Positions 33,300-47,762 of a stretch of DNA of 64,000 bases are shown here, one piece after another (positions within the stretch are counted from its first letter, which is position 1; each line of letters opens with the position of its first letter). The DNA is from Dryococelus australis (Eukaryota; Arthropoda; Insecta; Phasmatodea; Phasmatidae), in contig CM056994.1 of NCBI GenBank assembly GCA_029891345.1, positions 141,506,457 through 141,570,456 on the forward strand, in the 5' to 3' direction. Under the pieces are notes generated by a model. That model made no database searches. It was given only the letters and a program-made list of their open reading frames with translations, and was not told the origin of the DNA. A program made the translations under genes and the position numbers.

Positions 33300-33505
33300 T
33301 TATTCCTCAAAATCATTTCTCAATAACATAACTTATTCCCCAATACCATAATTTATTCCTCAATAACATAACTTATTCCTCAATAACATAACTTATTCCT
33401 CAATAGCATAACTTATTTTCCAATAACATAACTTATTCCTCAGTGACATAATTTATTCCTCAATAATATCACTTATTCCACATCAACATAACTTATTCCT
33501 TAAAG
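33300..33505. repeat. 20-bp tandem repeat, about 10 copies
   Basis: Units of TTATTCCTCAATAACATAAC with few changes run from about 33,300 to 33,500. Copies in the centre (33,352-33,405) are identical or nearly so, while outer ones are diverged. Confidence 0.9.
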
Positions 33506-36410
33506 AACTTATCTCAATAATACTCCTTCCTATTTGGGTAGTTTATGAAACAACTTAAACCATTAGATAAAGGCAAATTACTTCAGATTGAAAATGTTCC
33601 TCCTGCGCAATGTTTTCCTAACATAAATCTTTCATTCGCTATTATACACCTCTGAAATAATTACTGTTTCAGAAAAGCAGTACGATAAAATAAAACCAAA
33701 TAAATTTACTATCATATTTTTCCATATATGCAGTTTATCGACTTCTCTGGTGTTTGCGGATAATACTTCTGTTTTTTCATTCGGTGCATCCCGGTTCTTG
33801 AAGTATACCAATAATCGAAACTATTTCTTTCATGATTGAGTATTCTCTGCGTTTTTGAAACCTAACAAAATATCTAACTATATCTACAAATTTTTTGGAA
33901 TCTGCCGGAAAACATGTACTCATTTTTCACATTACATATCGAAGGAAACTCGTTGGTGGAATCATCCATGTTGTTACTTCCTGTTTCATCATATATATAT
34001 CGAGTTTTCTTTGCTTTGAAGGAGGTGTATCGTGCCGACATTAGTCTTTGTGGCTATCTGTGGTACATTATGTCAAAGATCGTTACGATCACGTGATAGT
34101 GTATAAAATTGTATATTTTTTATGATCTGAATCTATATTATGTTGTTTATTTCTTGTAATTACGTTAGTACCCTCTCCTTCTGTGATATTATATAGTAAA
34201 TATTATACATATCGTTTATCGGTAAGGAGATTATTTTTACAGGTTTTAACATGTCTATTCAAGTTATCCGCTAGTGCAAACTGTCTATTACAGTTTTTAC
34301 AGTTAAAAATGGGCCGGATCGTATTGAAGGCGAGCGTAATATTTTTTGCAATATTTGCAGTGTAGGCGATTCGGTGATACTTCCGCCTCCATATCCATCA
34401 ATTTCGGTTGTCAGAATACTCTTCGGCGAAAGTTTACTTCTAAATAGACGTCACAATGTCACAATGTCAACTAACATTATTTCTTTATAACAGTAATTCA
34501 TAATTTTAATAATGACGATAAAAAGCCTTCCGCTCTCATATATGTATGTCTGTTGCATAATTATGCATATTAATTCACCATGTGACTAAATCTACGTATC
34601 ATAAAAGGAATATGAATAACGACATACTTTCGTTGGTTTCGACTCGTTACTTAGTATCTGAAATTGGGTAATCAGTACGCAATTACTTAAGTTGATACAC
34701 TATTAAAAAGACAATCTTCATGCCTTATATGATACTCGAATTGTTATATACATGTTATTACTGTATGATTAATCTCGATATTTAAAAATAATAAAAAATA
34801 TTTTAATTTTGACAATGAATTTTGTATATTTAAGCAGACATGTGAAAGGAAGTATTTATGTTTTGCCCTTTTACATATCTATATGTGCTGAGAGATGAGT
34901 TTAGACGTCTTCTGTAGTGAACGTTTAAATACTTTGTTTTCTGAAACGATTGTGCTGGGCTTAGGCTAGCGGGTGTGTAGAACTCATTCGGAGATTAGAT
35001 AATGAATACACCTTCCTTTTGGAGCTGGGAATTTGTTGACGGTTACAGCTATAAGTTGTATACTTTCAACAGTGTTAAAATATGTTTTGTTTTAAATGCA
35101 TGTATGTAATTCGAATTTCGTTATCCCAGTAATATTTTACAATAAATTTTGGTTTATAATCCATTTCGGAAAAGGGTTATTCGTTTCGGATAGCTCTTTA
35201 CGATGTAAATAATTGGTAGGGAATCGGAAATTATAGCCTAGTTAAATTTTTTCCTACTTATGAAGTATTGAAATGAAAACTGGCGGCCGTCTTCCTTGGA
35301 TTTTACCTAACATACTGTCTTGTCGGAAATTTTGTTGAAACATCGTTAAATTAGCAATATTACTTATCCTATCAAGTTAATTACGGGCTGTAAACGTGGT
35401 ATGCAGCATTTATTTATTTTATAATATATTGCCGAAACATAGCATTTCACTATATAATAGGAGTATATTGGTCTATTATACACATTCCTGACATAATATT
35501 GGGTGAACGATTCAATAAGATATATACGTCCGAATATCCCAAGACTTTTGTGGAAATATTTAAGTGTTAGGTCTGTTTGTAAAGTAATGCATTATTACAG
35601 ACATAGTTTCTTAATACATGATTTTAATGTCATGTATACGAAATTTGTGGTATAGCCAAATATTTCAATTTTGAAGCCTTTGTATCGTAGCGAACTTTAC
35701 ATGCAAATGCGGAGCAAAAGTGCTTGCTTTTCTTGGTTATAGAAATAACATTTTAAAGTATGAATCATGTTACATACGAATATGTATGATCGTTTGTTTA
35801 TCATGTTTTTAAACTTACTTGATAACGTGTTTAAGTTGTCTATATTAAAACCTCTATTTATGTACCGTCAACAAATACTTTATTAAATTGGAATAGGGCG
35901 TTAGGAGTTGGAAAAACCATTTTGAATATCGGGATATAAATATTTTAGTGTTGTTTGCGGTATTTCAAATAGTAACACTAGAGAAAAAAAGATAAAGTTT
36001 GTTTCTAAACAAATGTATAAGTCTTGTCATCGCGGAGATCAGTGTATTGCGTAAAATTCTCTATTGTTTTAGGAAAACCTTTTTTTTTTGTGCGAGATTA
36101 CTCATACTTTATTGTTGTATTTTCTAGAAGTGTGTGGGAAAAGGCATTTGGCAAGTAATTCAGCATGTTTAGGAGGTACTTCGAATTATTAATTTTATAG
36201 GTTTTCTAGTAATATGTATTTCAGTGTGTTTTCGTTTTAGTAAATTAATATCGGTTTCAATTAATTTGGTTAGTTGTTTAATTATATTTCCTTGAAGTGA
36301 GCGGGTTAAAGTCATGTGCGGCGTAGTTCCATTGAAATAAAATTGAAAATTTTTCCTAACGGTTTCCTCGACAAAGGACTGGATTCATTACTCCTTGCGG
36401 CAGTGTGCTA
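33506..36410. other. Unassigned AT-rich stretch
   Basis: 2.9 kb without a recognisable gene. Two 60-residue frames (33,914-34,096 and 34,183-34,365) are hydrophobic and AT-driven; I would not call them genes. Confidence 0.4.
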
Positions 36411-36414
36411 CAGG

Positions 36415-36560
36415 GCTAAAGAGAGAGGGCGAGAGCACGTGAGACAGAGAGAGAGAGGGTGAAGGTGGGCAACACTCTCGCAGGCAGGCTCATCTCAGTT
36501 CTGCGGCAGAGATTTTTTTGGATGGATGCTGGGCAGTGCGCTTGTCTCCTAACCTTTCGT
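36415..36560. other. GA-rich and GC-richer island of unknown role
   Basis: AAGAGAGAGGGCGAGAGCAC followed by GAGACAGAGAGAGAGAGG lies in a locally GC-richer patch inside AT-rich DNA. GAGA-type tracts are found in arthropod promoters, but no exon or start site can be tied to this one. Confidence 0.25.
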
Positions 36561-39500
36561 TAGTAACACACTACGCTAGGAAACATCTTCATACTGCCAT
36601 TTCTCCAAATAGCTACTTAAGAATGTACATTCTACTAACATGTATTACCAGGATGTGTGAGTGCAAAGTGTGAGCTATGTTTCTAAGAGAGCTGATGAGG
36701 GCGAGCTATGTTTGTATAAGTGTAGCGGTTTTCGGGGTGGTATTATGCCATGTGCTGCGAGACTTGGAAAGCTGACTGCACTAGACTTCGACGGCAGTTG
36801 TATTGCGTGTTAACAGTGAATTGTTTTGAAATTTGTTTTTTGTTAATACATTAGGGAAAATTAATATACAAAGTGGGAATTTATATCTAATTATGCTTCA
36901 TTCCTGCTTGCGATTAGGCGCGAATGAGATGCTAGGTCTTTCCTTGTTAGTTCGTTTCGTATACTTGATTATCTGGCTAATATTATATTTCTTTGTCCGT
37001 GATTAATATTACATGTGCATATTGGTATGTGTAATTATGTTTACTTGTTTCGTGCTTGTGCGGAATGTTTAGATTTTACTAAACAATTGTTATGAGATTT
37101 TATGACACTTATATTGCTGGGGTGGTAAAGTAATTATTCCGTATTTCATTTAATATTTTTAATTCATTATTCAAACGTTGTGTGTGAATTATCCTACTGT
37201 TTGGCATATATTATATTGGTAAGGGAACAGGATAGTAAACTATCTTGGGGTGGGCTTCATATTTTGAACGTGTGTGTTGTATGACTTACTGTAATTGTTT
37301 GCTTGATGCGGTAAGAGACTTGTGAGCTTTTTGGTCATATGCGATTTTTCGGATCACTTTGCGATTCGTTAGTAAGTCATCTAGTTTTTATTACACCTAT
37401 ATTATTTGGCTATAAGCAGCATTTTTGCTTTGTTTTTAAATTTAATTACTTTTTTGTGTGTGAACTGACATTTAATGGAAGCCATCTAGTTCAATGGAAA
37501 GTATGTTGGACATTTCTGGGTTTTAATTGATTCGTTATAAATAAATTTCGTAGGGAAATAGCATTGGGAGTTCAAAATATTTTGAACTTGTGGCTTGTAA
37601 AGTGTGATGTGGTTCAATACGTGTTTGAAACATATCATGTTTAGTGTTAACTCGTTCATTTTGTGGTAGTCGATGAGTGATTATGTCAGGTATTTGCGTT
37701 TCTATAATAAGGACATTAAGTTGTGGTTAGCTAGTATTTCGTTTCATGCATAATTTATAGATTATAAATATAATTCAGAGTTTGTCGTTTTAATTGTGTA
37801 AGTCAACAACTTTTGTTCTGTTGTGTGTAATTCACGATAAATATTATTCATCTCTCTTTGCATTTTATGATTCGTGATAAAAAATTTTCCTGTATGTAGC
37901 ATCTCGTGGTTAATTCATTGGTAATCATTCGATTTTGCCGTAATACATTAAATCCTATACTTATTTATTTTAAAATATTTATTTCGAATTATGAGTTTCC
38001 GAACTCTGCCGTTACACACAATACAGTATACATTCAGACAACCACATGGATGGACCTCCTCTGCTACTCTCTGCCTCCTCCACCCCATCCCCTCACTCTC
38101 CTCAGTCCTATACCGACTTCTCAAGTGAGCAAGAACCCGCTCGCCTCGCTCCCGATACACCCTCCTCCTCCTAACCCAGCTTCCCACTTTAGTCACCTGC
38201 AAAATGGTCAAGGGTCAACACTTCCTCACTCCCCTCGTCCAGACCTCAATACAATATTAAACACAATCTTCCACGAAAAATAAAGATTATACCACTATTA
38301 CACCTAACACATATACATCCCTACATGCACACCTCACACCTCAGTCGACCATCAGATGTCCAAGGGTGATCATAGATGCTGCTGCTGCTCTCCAAAGAAT
38401 AAATTAATACATGCCCATAATCCTTGTGACACTGTTACACATGTATATTCTAACCAAACATAAAATAACACAGTTTTTAAATTATTTTCATTTATTATTT
38501 TATCTATTGAATTCATTTCATCCGATTTATTTAATCGGATTAAGCAAATTCTATCCACATACCTTAATCAGGTAACTGGATGGGATTAATTAAGCGCATT
38601 AATTAAGTGTATCAATTAAGCGGATTAATCAAGCTGAAAATCTAATTCGTCAAAAGTAATCCAGGACCGGAATGCTCCTACTACTTTCCAAACACGTATT
38701 TCACTCTTTACTGAATGCTTCACTTATCCTTAGTTTAAAATATATAATCTTTTGAAATGGGTGAATTTTTTTTAAACGTTCTGTACAATGCTAAGCACTC
38801 TAATTGTGCATTCAATAACAATACCGTCTTTGTATTATCACATTAAAATCTGTTAGCAGGTGTTTATGGTGTAATGTCAATAAAATTCATATATACGTAG
38901 AATTAATTTAAAATTCTGTATGAAGAGATTCCCATAACGAACAAATTGATGGTTAGATTAAATTTTCAATACCTGCCAATTTTAACTTCGTCTCTACAAT
39001 TTGTAAAAGTAGCAAGGGCATATAAAATTTAACCTTCCATTACTTTCGACATCTAGATTATGTGAGTCACTCATACAATTCATAATGTTGTACAAACTGC
39101 AATATATGTTTTCCCAGTAGATATTCAGTCAATTTTTAGGGAAATACTGTATCTTATGCATTATTCCACAGTATGAATGGAAAGCGTTAATAATATTGTG
39201 AACTGGCAGCAGATGAGTACAAAAGTGTCTTAGACCACAGTAAACCACCATGGCGGTCTCTCTACCTTAAATATAGTGTAGAGACACTGTTAGTGTTCAT
39301 ACAAACAATTCTTTGTAAACTAGTTTCAAAGAATATTTTTTAAACACTGCATGTTTATTAGGGCAAATATCACAAAATATTAGTGTGGAGTGTATAGTAT
39401 TTACGCTGAATTTTAACAAGTAATTACTGCAGATTTTATATACATAAACACATGAAGATAACTAAACGATTATATATGTTTCATAAAACATTTTGTTGCA

Positions 39501-41920
39501 AAGATACAATTTTTCTATGTAGCATTACAAGAAACATTTTAGCAATTATTTCCCAATTAATCGTTTTTAAAAGACACACAAGTTTTTTTACTCCTTAGAA
39601 CCAGACGTATCTCGTTAGTTAACAAGTAGTTTGATAAATATCCCAAAATTTTGCATAACATTTTCAACATTCCACATTCTCTTATATTACTTTTGTTTGT
39701 GATATCATAGAATAATGTTTTCTCTCGCTTAATTGAGACAACTCAGCGAGAAGAGGCAACAGCATAGAAAGCGGAAAAGTAATTCGGTCTTCTGATTTTG
39801 AAGCTTACAATGCGTCGGACCAAAATGTTTTTAAACAGTGACGAGAAAAAAGAATTATAAAATCGATATCAAAAAGGTTTGATTACACCCGAAACATCCA
39901 AAAGTACGTATACGTTTTATCTAGCGCTACGATACAATATATTCAAGAATAGTCCCTCAAGATATTTAGTGTATTTAAAAAAAAAATGTTGGGTTTCCTT
40001 GACCTCATATTTTGGCTGACATAAAACCTCAGATTGCGCTGAACATATGAGAACAAACTTGTTTCGAGTTAAGATAAAGGAAGAAAATAATTTAGATATA
40101 TAAAGATATGTTAAAAAAATCAATGCTAATACAGGTATGATTTTTTTTCAGGTAAACAGTGTTATTTCTAAAATTGGTGGCAATGGAAAGGAATATTTAC
40201 TCCTTTTACGATGATAAAAAGTTTCCACCATGCTATTAGTTTTGCCTAACGTTGCTGGATCAAAAGCCTCTGTTGAAATCATAGTCTCCGTCATGAATGA
40301 ATTACGAGAAGGTGAAAAGGAATCGTCATTAACTGTACACTGTAAAATCGTGCTTTCTAATAAAACATATTTGAAGGATAATATATGCTCACATAATAGT
40401 TTTAAATTATATCTAAGAAAAGAAAAATCTTAGATTTATCGAAACAGTGTGATACTGGTAAACTTTCACCATCAAAAAGTTAGTTATTTGGTCCAGCCTC
40501 ATTCAACACCAGCTGGTTCTGGAAATAGTAGCAAGTAATAAGGCGTGTATGTGTATAGTGAAGAAATTTAAACTGTTTCAACAGGCCACATAAAATATGT
40601 TCCTTTTCCCATGATCATGCGAAAGACCTTGTTTTGAACAGTCCAGTCGTTCCATCGTCTATAGTTACTCATTTTTCAATTGTATGAAGTAGCAAAAACA
40701 AATATGGCGGGAATAAAGAACGTATTTTTGCTGGCAGAATTCGCGTGAGACCATTAGACGGCTGACTAAAAGCAATAAAGTATATTCCACTCCACAAATT
40801 TTGGTTTATATATTTCCTTAATTGCAATTTTCATGCATGATTTGGACTCATAAGTTATCAGTTCCCCCAAGCTAAGAATGGTACGGAAGGCATGAAAAAA
40901 CTGTTATTAATGTCAGTTTTGAACATTATTTTAATACTATTAATATTATTTGCTATTGCACTAGCGATGCAGGTTCAATACTTCTTCGAAGATAGACATG
41001 TATGCTTTTAACATACAATATTTGTAAATACATTTGTATTTGGTAATTACTCAAGTGCAAACTTTTCTCCTTCAGTGTAATTTGATACACAAGCCTATGA
41101 ACTGAAGAGCAGGTGACTGGGTATTTGAACTTCGACACGCGCATATACACAAAACACAGAAAAAATGCAATGAGAAGCGTCAGCTTAATTTGGACGGCCA
41201 TAATTAAGATTCCCAAAGAATCCATAAAAGTCATGATGTGATTGAACATGTGAATCAAGGTTGGTAATTTTATCAGTCTTAACTGTGTCCTAAATGAAAG
41301 CATTTTGTATCAACAACAATTTATATACCAAGGTGGTATTTCGAGCAGACAACTTTATCATAAAATGAATAGTAATGACCTTGGTGCTTGTTATTATTTA
41401 AAAACGCAGCGAAGTTTAATATTGCCGTAAATTTTCAGCAAATTTTCCAATAAAAGTGTTAGTTTTATATATTATTTTTAATTGTAGATATTGCTTGCGG
41501 TAGGTTATTGACAACACGCCGTTTCGACCTAATAACTTCCAAATTATGTTCCTATTCTTTACTCATGGCGCTTCACATATTTTCACACTGACAAATCCTC
41601 TCTTAACTTAACACAATTATTACAAGTTTTGCCATTATTTATATACTTTTTAGCTTTTACATATTAAAATTAAAATATTTATACAAGTTATAATCGAAAA
41701 ATTAAGTGTACTACTTTTAAGTCACAAAGTGATAATATTGTCTGTAAACACAATAATTCTACTGCGGACACAAATTTGACGAAGGCTCTTTGCAGTAATT
41801 ACGTGTTTAGGTTCCCATGCTATTTTAAAAAGTATGTGATATCCTCTAGTGGTCATTCTTGAAAGTAAGCGAGTACAGACTCGTGAAATGCAATTGGTAG
41901 CCGAAGTAAGAGTACCAACA
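36561..41920. other. Unassigned AT-rich stretch with a pyrimidine-rich patch
   Basis: No gene was recognised in 5.4 kb. A C/T-rich segment at about 38,045-38,240 gives a Pro/Ser-rich frame that is best seen as low complexity. At 38,580-38,635 ATTAATTAAGCG-type words repeat. A 67-residue frame at 40,230-40,433 after a T-rich AG (40,140-40,151) could be a chance ORF. Confidence 0.4.
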
Positions 41921-41924
41921 ACAA

Positions 41925-42400
41925 CCTGTTAGACAGGCAGCTGACCGACATACAGTTGGCAGGGCGGCATCTGTTCGATACTGCAGGTGAAAGACAGCCA
42001 GCTGTTCAACATGCCAGTTCGCCGACAGTCAGATATTAGACAAGCAGCTGATAGCCAGCTGTCCGACACATCATCTGACAGACACGTAATTGTTAGATAG
42101 GCTGCTGACAGAAAAAACAGCTATCATACAGGGTATCTTTCGTACAGGTGGCTGTCCGACTGGCAGTTAACATACAGGTGGCTCTTCGATATAACACCTA
42201 ACCGACATGCAGCTGTTCAACACTGCTATTGTTAGAGACTCATTCGACAGGTCAGCTGAATGACAGGCAACTGTTCGACAAGCAGCTGACAGACAAGTAG
42301 CTGTCTGCTTGTAGCCTGACAGACATGCAGCTGATCAACCTGATAGCTGTCAAACAGACAGCTTTCAGACACATCAGCTGATCGATATTCGTCTATCAGA
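41925..42400. repeat. Degenerate CAGCTG-centred minisatellite
   Basis: Irregular units of about 20-26 bp built around GACAGGCAGCTGACCGACA and CAGCTGTTCGACA fill this stretch. CAGCTG and GACAGGCAG occur over and over with variable spacers, and no long frame survives. Confidence 0.8.
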
Positions 42401-45400
42401 CTGTTAGGACAGATGACTCTCGGTATGTTGACTGTAGTACAATATCAATATATTTAGTTTCCTCACTATAAAAGAGCCATACACACCTTGGCCCCTCTTC
42501 AGGGAGTCGCTCACTTCTTACGTATAGGTATATTTTCTCTTGTGATACTAGTCTTTCCACAAAACTACATCAAAAGCATATTGAGACGATTAGAGCGGTA
42601 TCTTGTTTAGGGCCATAAAGCTAGCATACATACCAAAAACAAATGTAATGGCATTTTAAATTTACATTACTGTTTATATAAAATGTTAAAATCTAATCAG
42701 TGATTATTCACTGGCTCAGTAAGAAAGAAATTATTTTCAGAATGTCGAGCACATTAAATAAAGCCCTATTTGAGTCGTCACACCAACACTCTAACTCCAA
42801 CAGATAATTTGACAATAAATAAATGTCATTCAGCAACTCAGACACGAATCCCTTTAATGCCAATAACCAATAAGCCCAAGTTATTTCGGCTCCTGGCTCG
42901 ACAATCAATACGCGTCAAATCAAGCACCGTTGTTGTATCAAGCGGTTATTTCGTTGCCAATGCGAAATGAGAGTTTTTGTGACAATTAGGACATGAACAT
43001 CGTCTCTTTTGTGTGTTAAAATGAATGGTCTGTGGCGGAAAAGCGTCTGTGGCGGACAATGCGGCGTTCATTCTCTATCGAGGCAGGGAGATAAAAAGAG
43101 ATTGACGTTATCAACAATCATTTTGAAACGTAAACGCAACATTTTGGCGTTTGTTGCTTACGAAAGTGAAAGTAGTGTGATTAAAGCCTTCCTAAACGTA
43201 TACTGGAAGGGGTTGTGTGGTAAATTACCTATCTAAATAATTTACGAAGTATTATATGCGCTCTATGATTGACTTTAAAAAATATAGACATTTATTTCTC
43301 TGTTTATTTAATTGCACTTTTAAATTAATTAAGTACTCATATTTGAATACCGTTACCTCAGGTTCAAAATATTTTAAGAAGGTGATATTATTGAGAATTT
43401 GTTTTTTACAGCACTTTGAAATGATTATTTGGGACGATTTAGCCTGTCTGACATGAAACTGAAAGCTGAAAGAGAGGAGTCCAAAATATTTGGATTTCCA
43501 GCCATATGCTATGTGTTCGCTCCTGAAACACATCACAATCACTTGTTCGCTCTATCAGAATTTTGCTTGGACTATCAAAGCTGATGGATTGCGATGAAAC
43601 ATAATTGTGTGCTCGTTTTGAGAGGTAATAGTTTTAAATAGCACATTCCAGAGTGTTATTCTGAACGCATGTTACAAAGATGATCAAAACGGAGAAAGCC
43701 AAAACTCGTACACCTCTCTGGTTTCTGACCAGTCAGTCAGCAGATCGCCTGTTGGTCTGTCGTCAGGCTTCGTTTTTCAGTTGAAGGGTGCGTTCAATGG
43801 CACTACACGCAACAGCACGACGAATGCGCAAGGGGAAAGGTTAGGTTTGGGACAGCCGGAAATGGCAAGGGTCGGATTCAGTTATCATCGACTGTGCAAC
43901 CATCGTCAGCACGGCTCGGTGAAAGTAGGGAATAAGGAGGAAGTTGCTCGCTTTATGTCTATTGTTCAGGCATGAAGGATGTGCCGATTTATTCATTCTT
44001 CGTTATACGTAATCACACAATCTGGAAAGGACCGAGACTGCTCATTCTAAAATAATTTTGTAACTGGTTCGAAGTTAACTAATAAAATGTGTGAAATTTA
44101 TCTAGCCTATTATTGTAGGTATTTTAATGGACACACTGACAGTATAAAATATCGCAATGGGTGTTATTGGGGAAAAAATTGTTCTTTGGTATTTTTATTC
44201 TTAGGTCTTTCTTATTCTAAATTTATCGTCAGTCAGATAAATATATTTTCCTAGTGAAAAAGCTGTAAAATGTTCCGTACTGTAATAAATGATTAAACAC
44301 GAGCATTAAAACTCATTATTTCTGAAATTGAAATTGTTGTTCCGGCAGACACTTTATTCGTTACTTTTGTTATATATGGAAATAAGAATACACGTTGGGT
44401 CGTCACAAATAAAAACACTAACTTGCGATATTTATACCGTCCTTTTAATGCACCATGGGACGAGATTGGTTACTCACATTAACATTTACGCTGAACGAAA
44501 GATTTGTGGAGAGCCAAAATAACCATTCCCTAATTGCTTGTCAATAATTTATCCAGGATATATTACAAACTTTTGCTCGTGTGAACACGACTAACGGGCT
44601 TCTGCTTTATTCTTCCTGTACCTGGAACCTCCACCAGCTCATATATTTCTATCATTTGACTAGAGAATATTTATTGGAACTAAACTGAAGTTATAGAAAC
44701 GACATAGCTGTAATTTTGTTATACAGAGAGAAATAAAGATATAAGCAGTTAGCGACGGAGGTCCACGTCTAGTTCAGTCACTCATGTGCAATACATGACT
44801 AACCTGTAGTGACCGCTGCCGTAGGCTGATTGTTATGATTGTGAACGATGAGCAGCACACGAGGTGAAGCTACCTCTTGAGAGAGGTTTCCCGCGGGGGG
44901 CCAAGACAGACTTCATTCGTGTTGCCAAGAGTTACATAATTACATAGTGCTGCAAGTGTCTCGAATACCTTGAATTCAGAAGAACCGCTAGATCTTCACT
45001 GTTATATTTTACAAACTAAAAATGTTACAGTGCGTCTAGGATTCTTTGCCTGGCTTGTGTACTGACGCTTCGCTGCAGTTTGCTTGGCTTGTCGACGTTG
45101 ACACGATTCATAACAGTATGCGTTGGTTGGTTGTAGGCGTTAAGTACCCTCTTTGATTACTCGCCATGAGAGCGCAATGCTGACAAACTATCAGCAGGAA
45201 ATATTGCAGAAATTTCCTTTGTATATACATCGATTTAGACTATATATACATATATTTAATATTAAATTTTTACGGAATTCATGAAAAAAAAAGTTTACAT
45301 TTTTGGCTCAAGTTGTTTCAAATGACTCAGAATATTTTGACTAACCAAACAACTGCAAAATTAAAATTAAATATTCCTTCTACTGTCAGTGAAATCTATG

Positions 45401-46270
45401 AGAAATGTTACAATTTGGCGGGACTACTGGAGCGTCAGCGACAGGAGATATCATTGACTGGAATAGTGAAAATTATAATTAATATAATTAAGAACAAAAT
45501 ACTCATAGAGAAAATAACCACGCACAGTGTAACATTTGCGCTATCTGGAGAACTTAATTTTCTGGCTGATCTGTAGTTACATGTTTGAGGTCTTTTCGCG
45601 TTTTACAGATTTGCATCTAATATACGCTTTATGTATTACTGTTTATAGCACGCACGTTCTAACACACAACACTTACACACAAACAGAAACACATTCATTC
45701 CGTCAAATGATAAAAAATAGAAACTGTACAAATATATTTGTACTCAGAGCTATATGTTACGCTTCTTAGGCTAGAACCTAACACGGTACATAGGACACAA
45801 TAAGCTACGTGTAAAATATAAAAAACTAACACTTCAGCCAGAGAATTGCCACATCAATGTGATGAGAATAAGTTTTTAAACAAGGAACAGTCATATTGTT
45901 ACTCATCACGAATCAGTGCTGCCAGAATGATATGATGTATATTTATTTATGGTCAGTTCATTTACAAATAGCACAACCTCTGCTGTCATCGTTTCCGAAT
46001 ATTTAGTCTTAGGAGGCGTGCTTATACTTGCAATTCATGAATTAGATGTTATCAGCAGTCTATAAATTATATCCACGTTTGTTTCAACTCTTGATGTTTT
46101 TCTTGGAAACAATTCTCGATTTTCCCTACTATTTTTATAGTGTGCTTTCTATGCTTCTTCAGAATGGTGACCTATAGGCCAAATACTAGCGGCTATAATA
46201 TCTCCACTATTGAATAATTCTTTATACTCACTTATTGACATAACGTATTAAGAATATTCTCTAAAGTACA
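42400..46270. other. Unassigned stretch
   Basis: No gene of known family. A GC-richer frame at 43,781-43,975 (plus) and a polar frame at 45,313-45,576 (plus, with STVSEIYEKCYNLAGLLERQ) are the only coding-like pieces; neither is recognised. A GC patch with CCCGCGGGGGGCC lies at about 44,891-44,903. Confidence 0.4.
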
Positions 46271-46274
46271 CTTC

Positions 46275-46535
46275 TTAAGTACGCCTAGAGTATTCAACGA
46301 ATTTGACAAGATCTACTGTGAAACCACTGTTCAAGAATTCTAATATCAAACGAAACCTCTTTATTAGTTCCCCATTGACTCCAGTTATCTCGGCAGATAT
46401 TTCAGCATTCCTATACATATTAAATTCGGTATTGCCATTATTCGTGTTTCCAGTCGTTTGTTTTGGCATATTTACCAACAAACTAAGACTACTGCAGAAC
46501 CGTTCCTGGTCACGTTTCTTCTTTTCTGCTACCAT
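46275..46535 (-). pseudogene. Coding-like fragment resembling an insect repeat-encoded protein
   Basis: The minus strand reads MPKQTTGNTNNGNTEFNMYR, then ISAEITGVNGELIKRFRLIL and FTVDLVKFVEYSRRT before a stop. The layout GNTNDGNTAR..F......A.ITGVD..LI..F...L...SSG..I...KF..Y is one I associate with a dispersed, transposon-linked protein found in many arthropod and hydrozoan genomes. I cannot name its superfamily. The fragment is short, with neither a start nor the usual downstream part, so it is at best a remnant. Confidence 0.4.
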
Positions 46536-46539
46536 TGTT

Positions 46540-47760
46540 TCATTTTCTGCATCATACCTATAAAGTTTTTTTTCTGTTTCCTGTGTACCGTACAGAAGTT
46601 TTCAAAACGACAGCATTACTCTGTAATATAAAATACAAATGATTCAAGTTGATCATTTTTGGGCGATGTTTCCATGATGCAGCCCTGTTGTAAAAAACAG
46701 TGGATTTTTTTTCCTTTAGCTGTGTTAATTGTCAGTATTATTACATTTTTGGTAGAAGTCGATCTTTTAAGACAATTAGCGGTATTTCATACATACCTAC
46801 ATTTTTATGGGTTACATGGCCACATACGTAAGTGTTATTTTCTTTATGTTGTACATAAGAGGCAAAAGTTTCCCAACATTTATGATTAAGTATCTCATTT
46901 TAAGGCAGTGGACATCATAATCGGGATAGCATATTAAGGGCTTAATTGGTGGTTGGCTTATTTTTAAGGTACACTTTCATAATATTTTGCAAAGAAAAAA
47001 ATCTTAATGTTTTTAAAATGAAGAAAATGTTCTTTGTTCTTATTTGGTCTGGCCTCGACTAAATTGCGGTGTTTGAGTGAAATGGATGTCGAGTAAAAAT
47101 AATGAATTAGTTTCTGAATGAAAAAAAAAAATCAGTGTCTTATACGAGGCCAAATATATTTAAAGTCCTTCATGATGGATAAGTTAAGTTAGTTTAGATT
47201 AAGTTATGTTAGGTTTCTTCTTAATTGTTATCTATGATGAAGGGATGGTGTGTGGGAAAACAAATTTACAAGTCCTTGCATTACATTACATAGCAGTAGG
47301 AAATATTCGATGTTCGACATAGGGTGTACAACATTTTTCCTAAGTTCAGCGTGATTAACAAAGTCCCTACAGGTAACAAAATACTTCAGTCACGTACTTT
47401 AAAATTATTTATATACTTAAAAAAAATACTTGGGAATTATTTAAGTAAAAAGTTTGAATAATAAAAACATAGAGAAAAAATACTTCAAAATTATATGTAA
47501 GTTAAATCTAAATAAAAGGATTCCTAAAAAAAATGTTAAACTTAAAAATATACTTAATATTAAAATGAAAATGATAATAAAAAATTATTTTTCTGAAATA
47601 GTCAAAAAATGATTACATGTGAATGAAATACAAAAACATTTTAGAAATTAAATCTGAATAATAAAAAGATAGTACTTAGAATCGCAATGAAAAAAAAACC
47701 ACGGCAATAAATTTATCCGTCCACATACACAAAATATATATATTTCTTATAAACCCTTGT
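46540..47760. other. Unassigned AT-rich stretch
   Basis: No gene recognised. 47,390-47,690 is strongly A-rich with AATAATAAAAA-type words. Confidence 0.4.
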
Positions 47761-47762
47761 CC

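Noticed and set aside
37906..38283. Pro/Ser-rich plus-strand frame
   Set aside because: Derived from a C/T-rich low-complexity patch, with no domain and no splice or start context.
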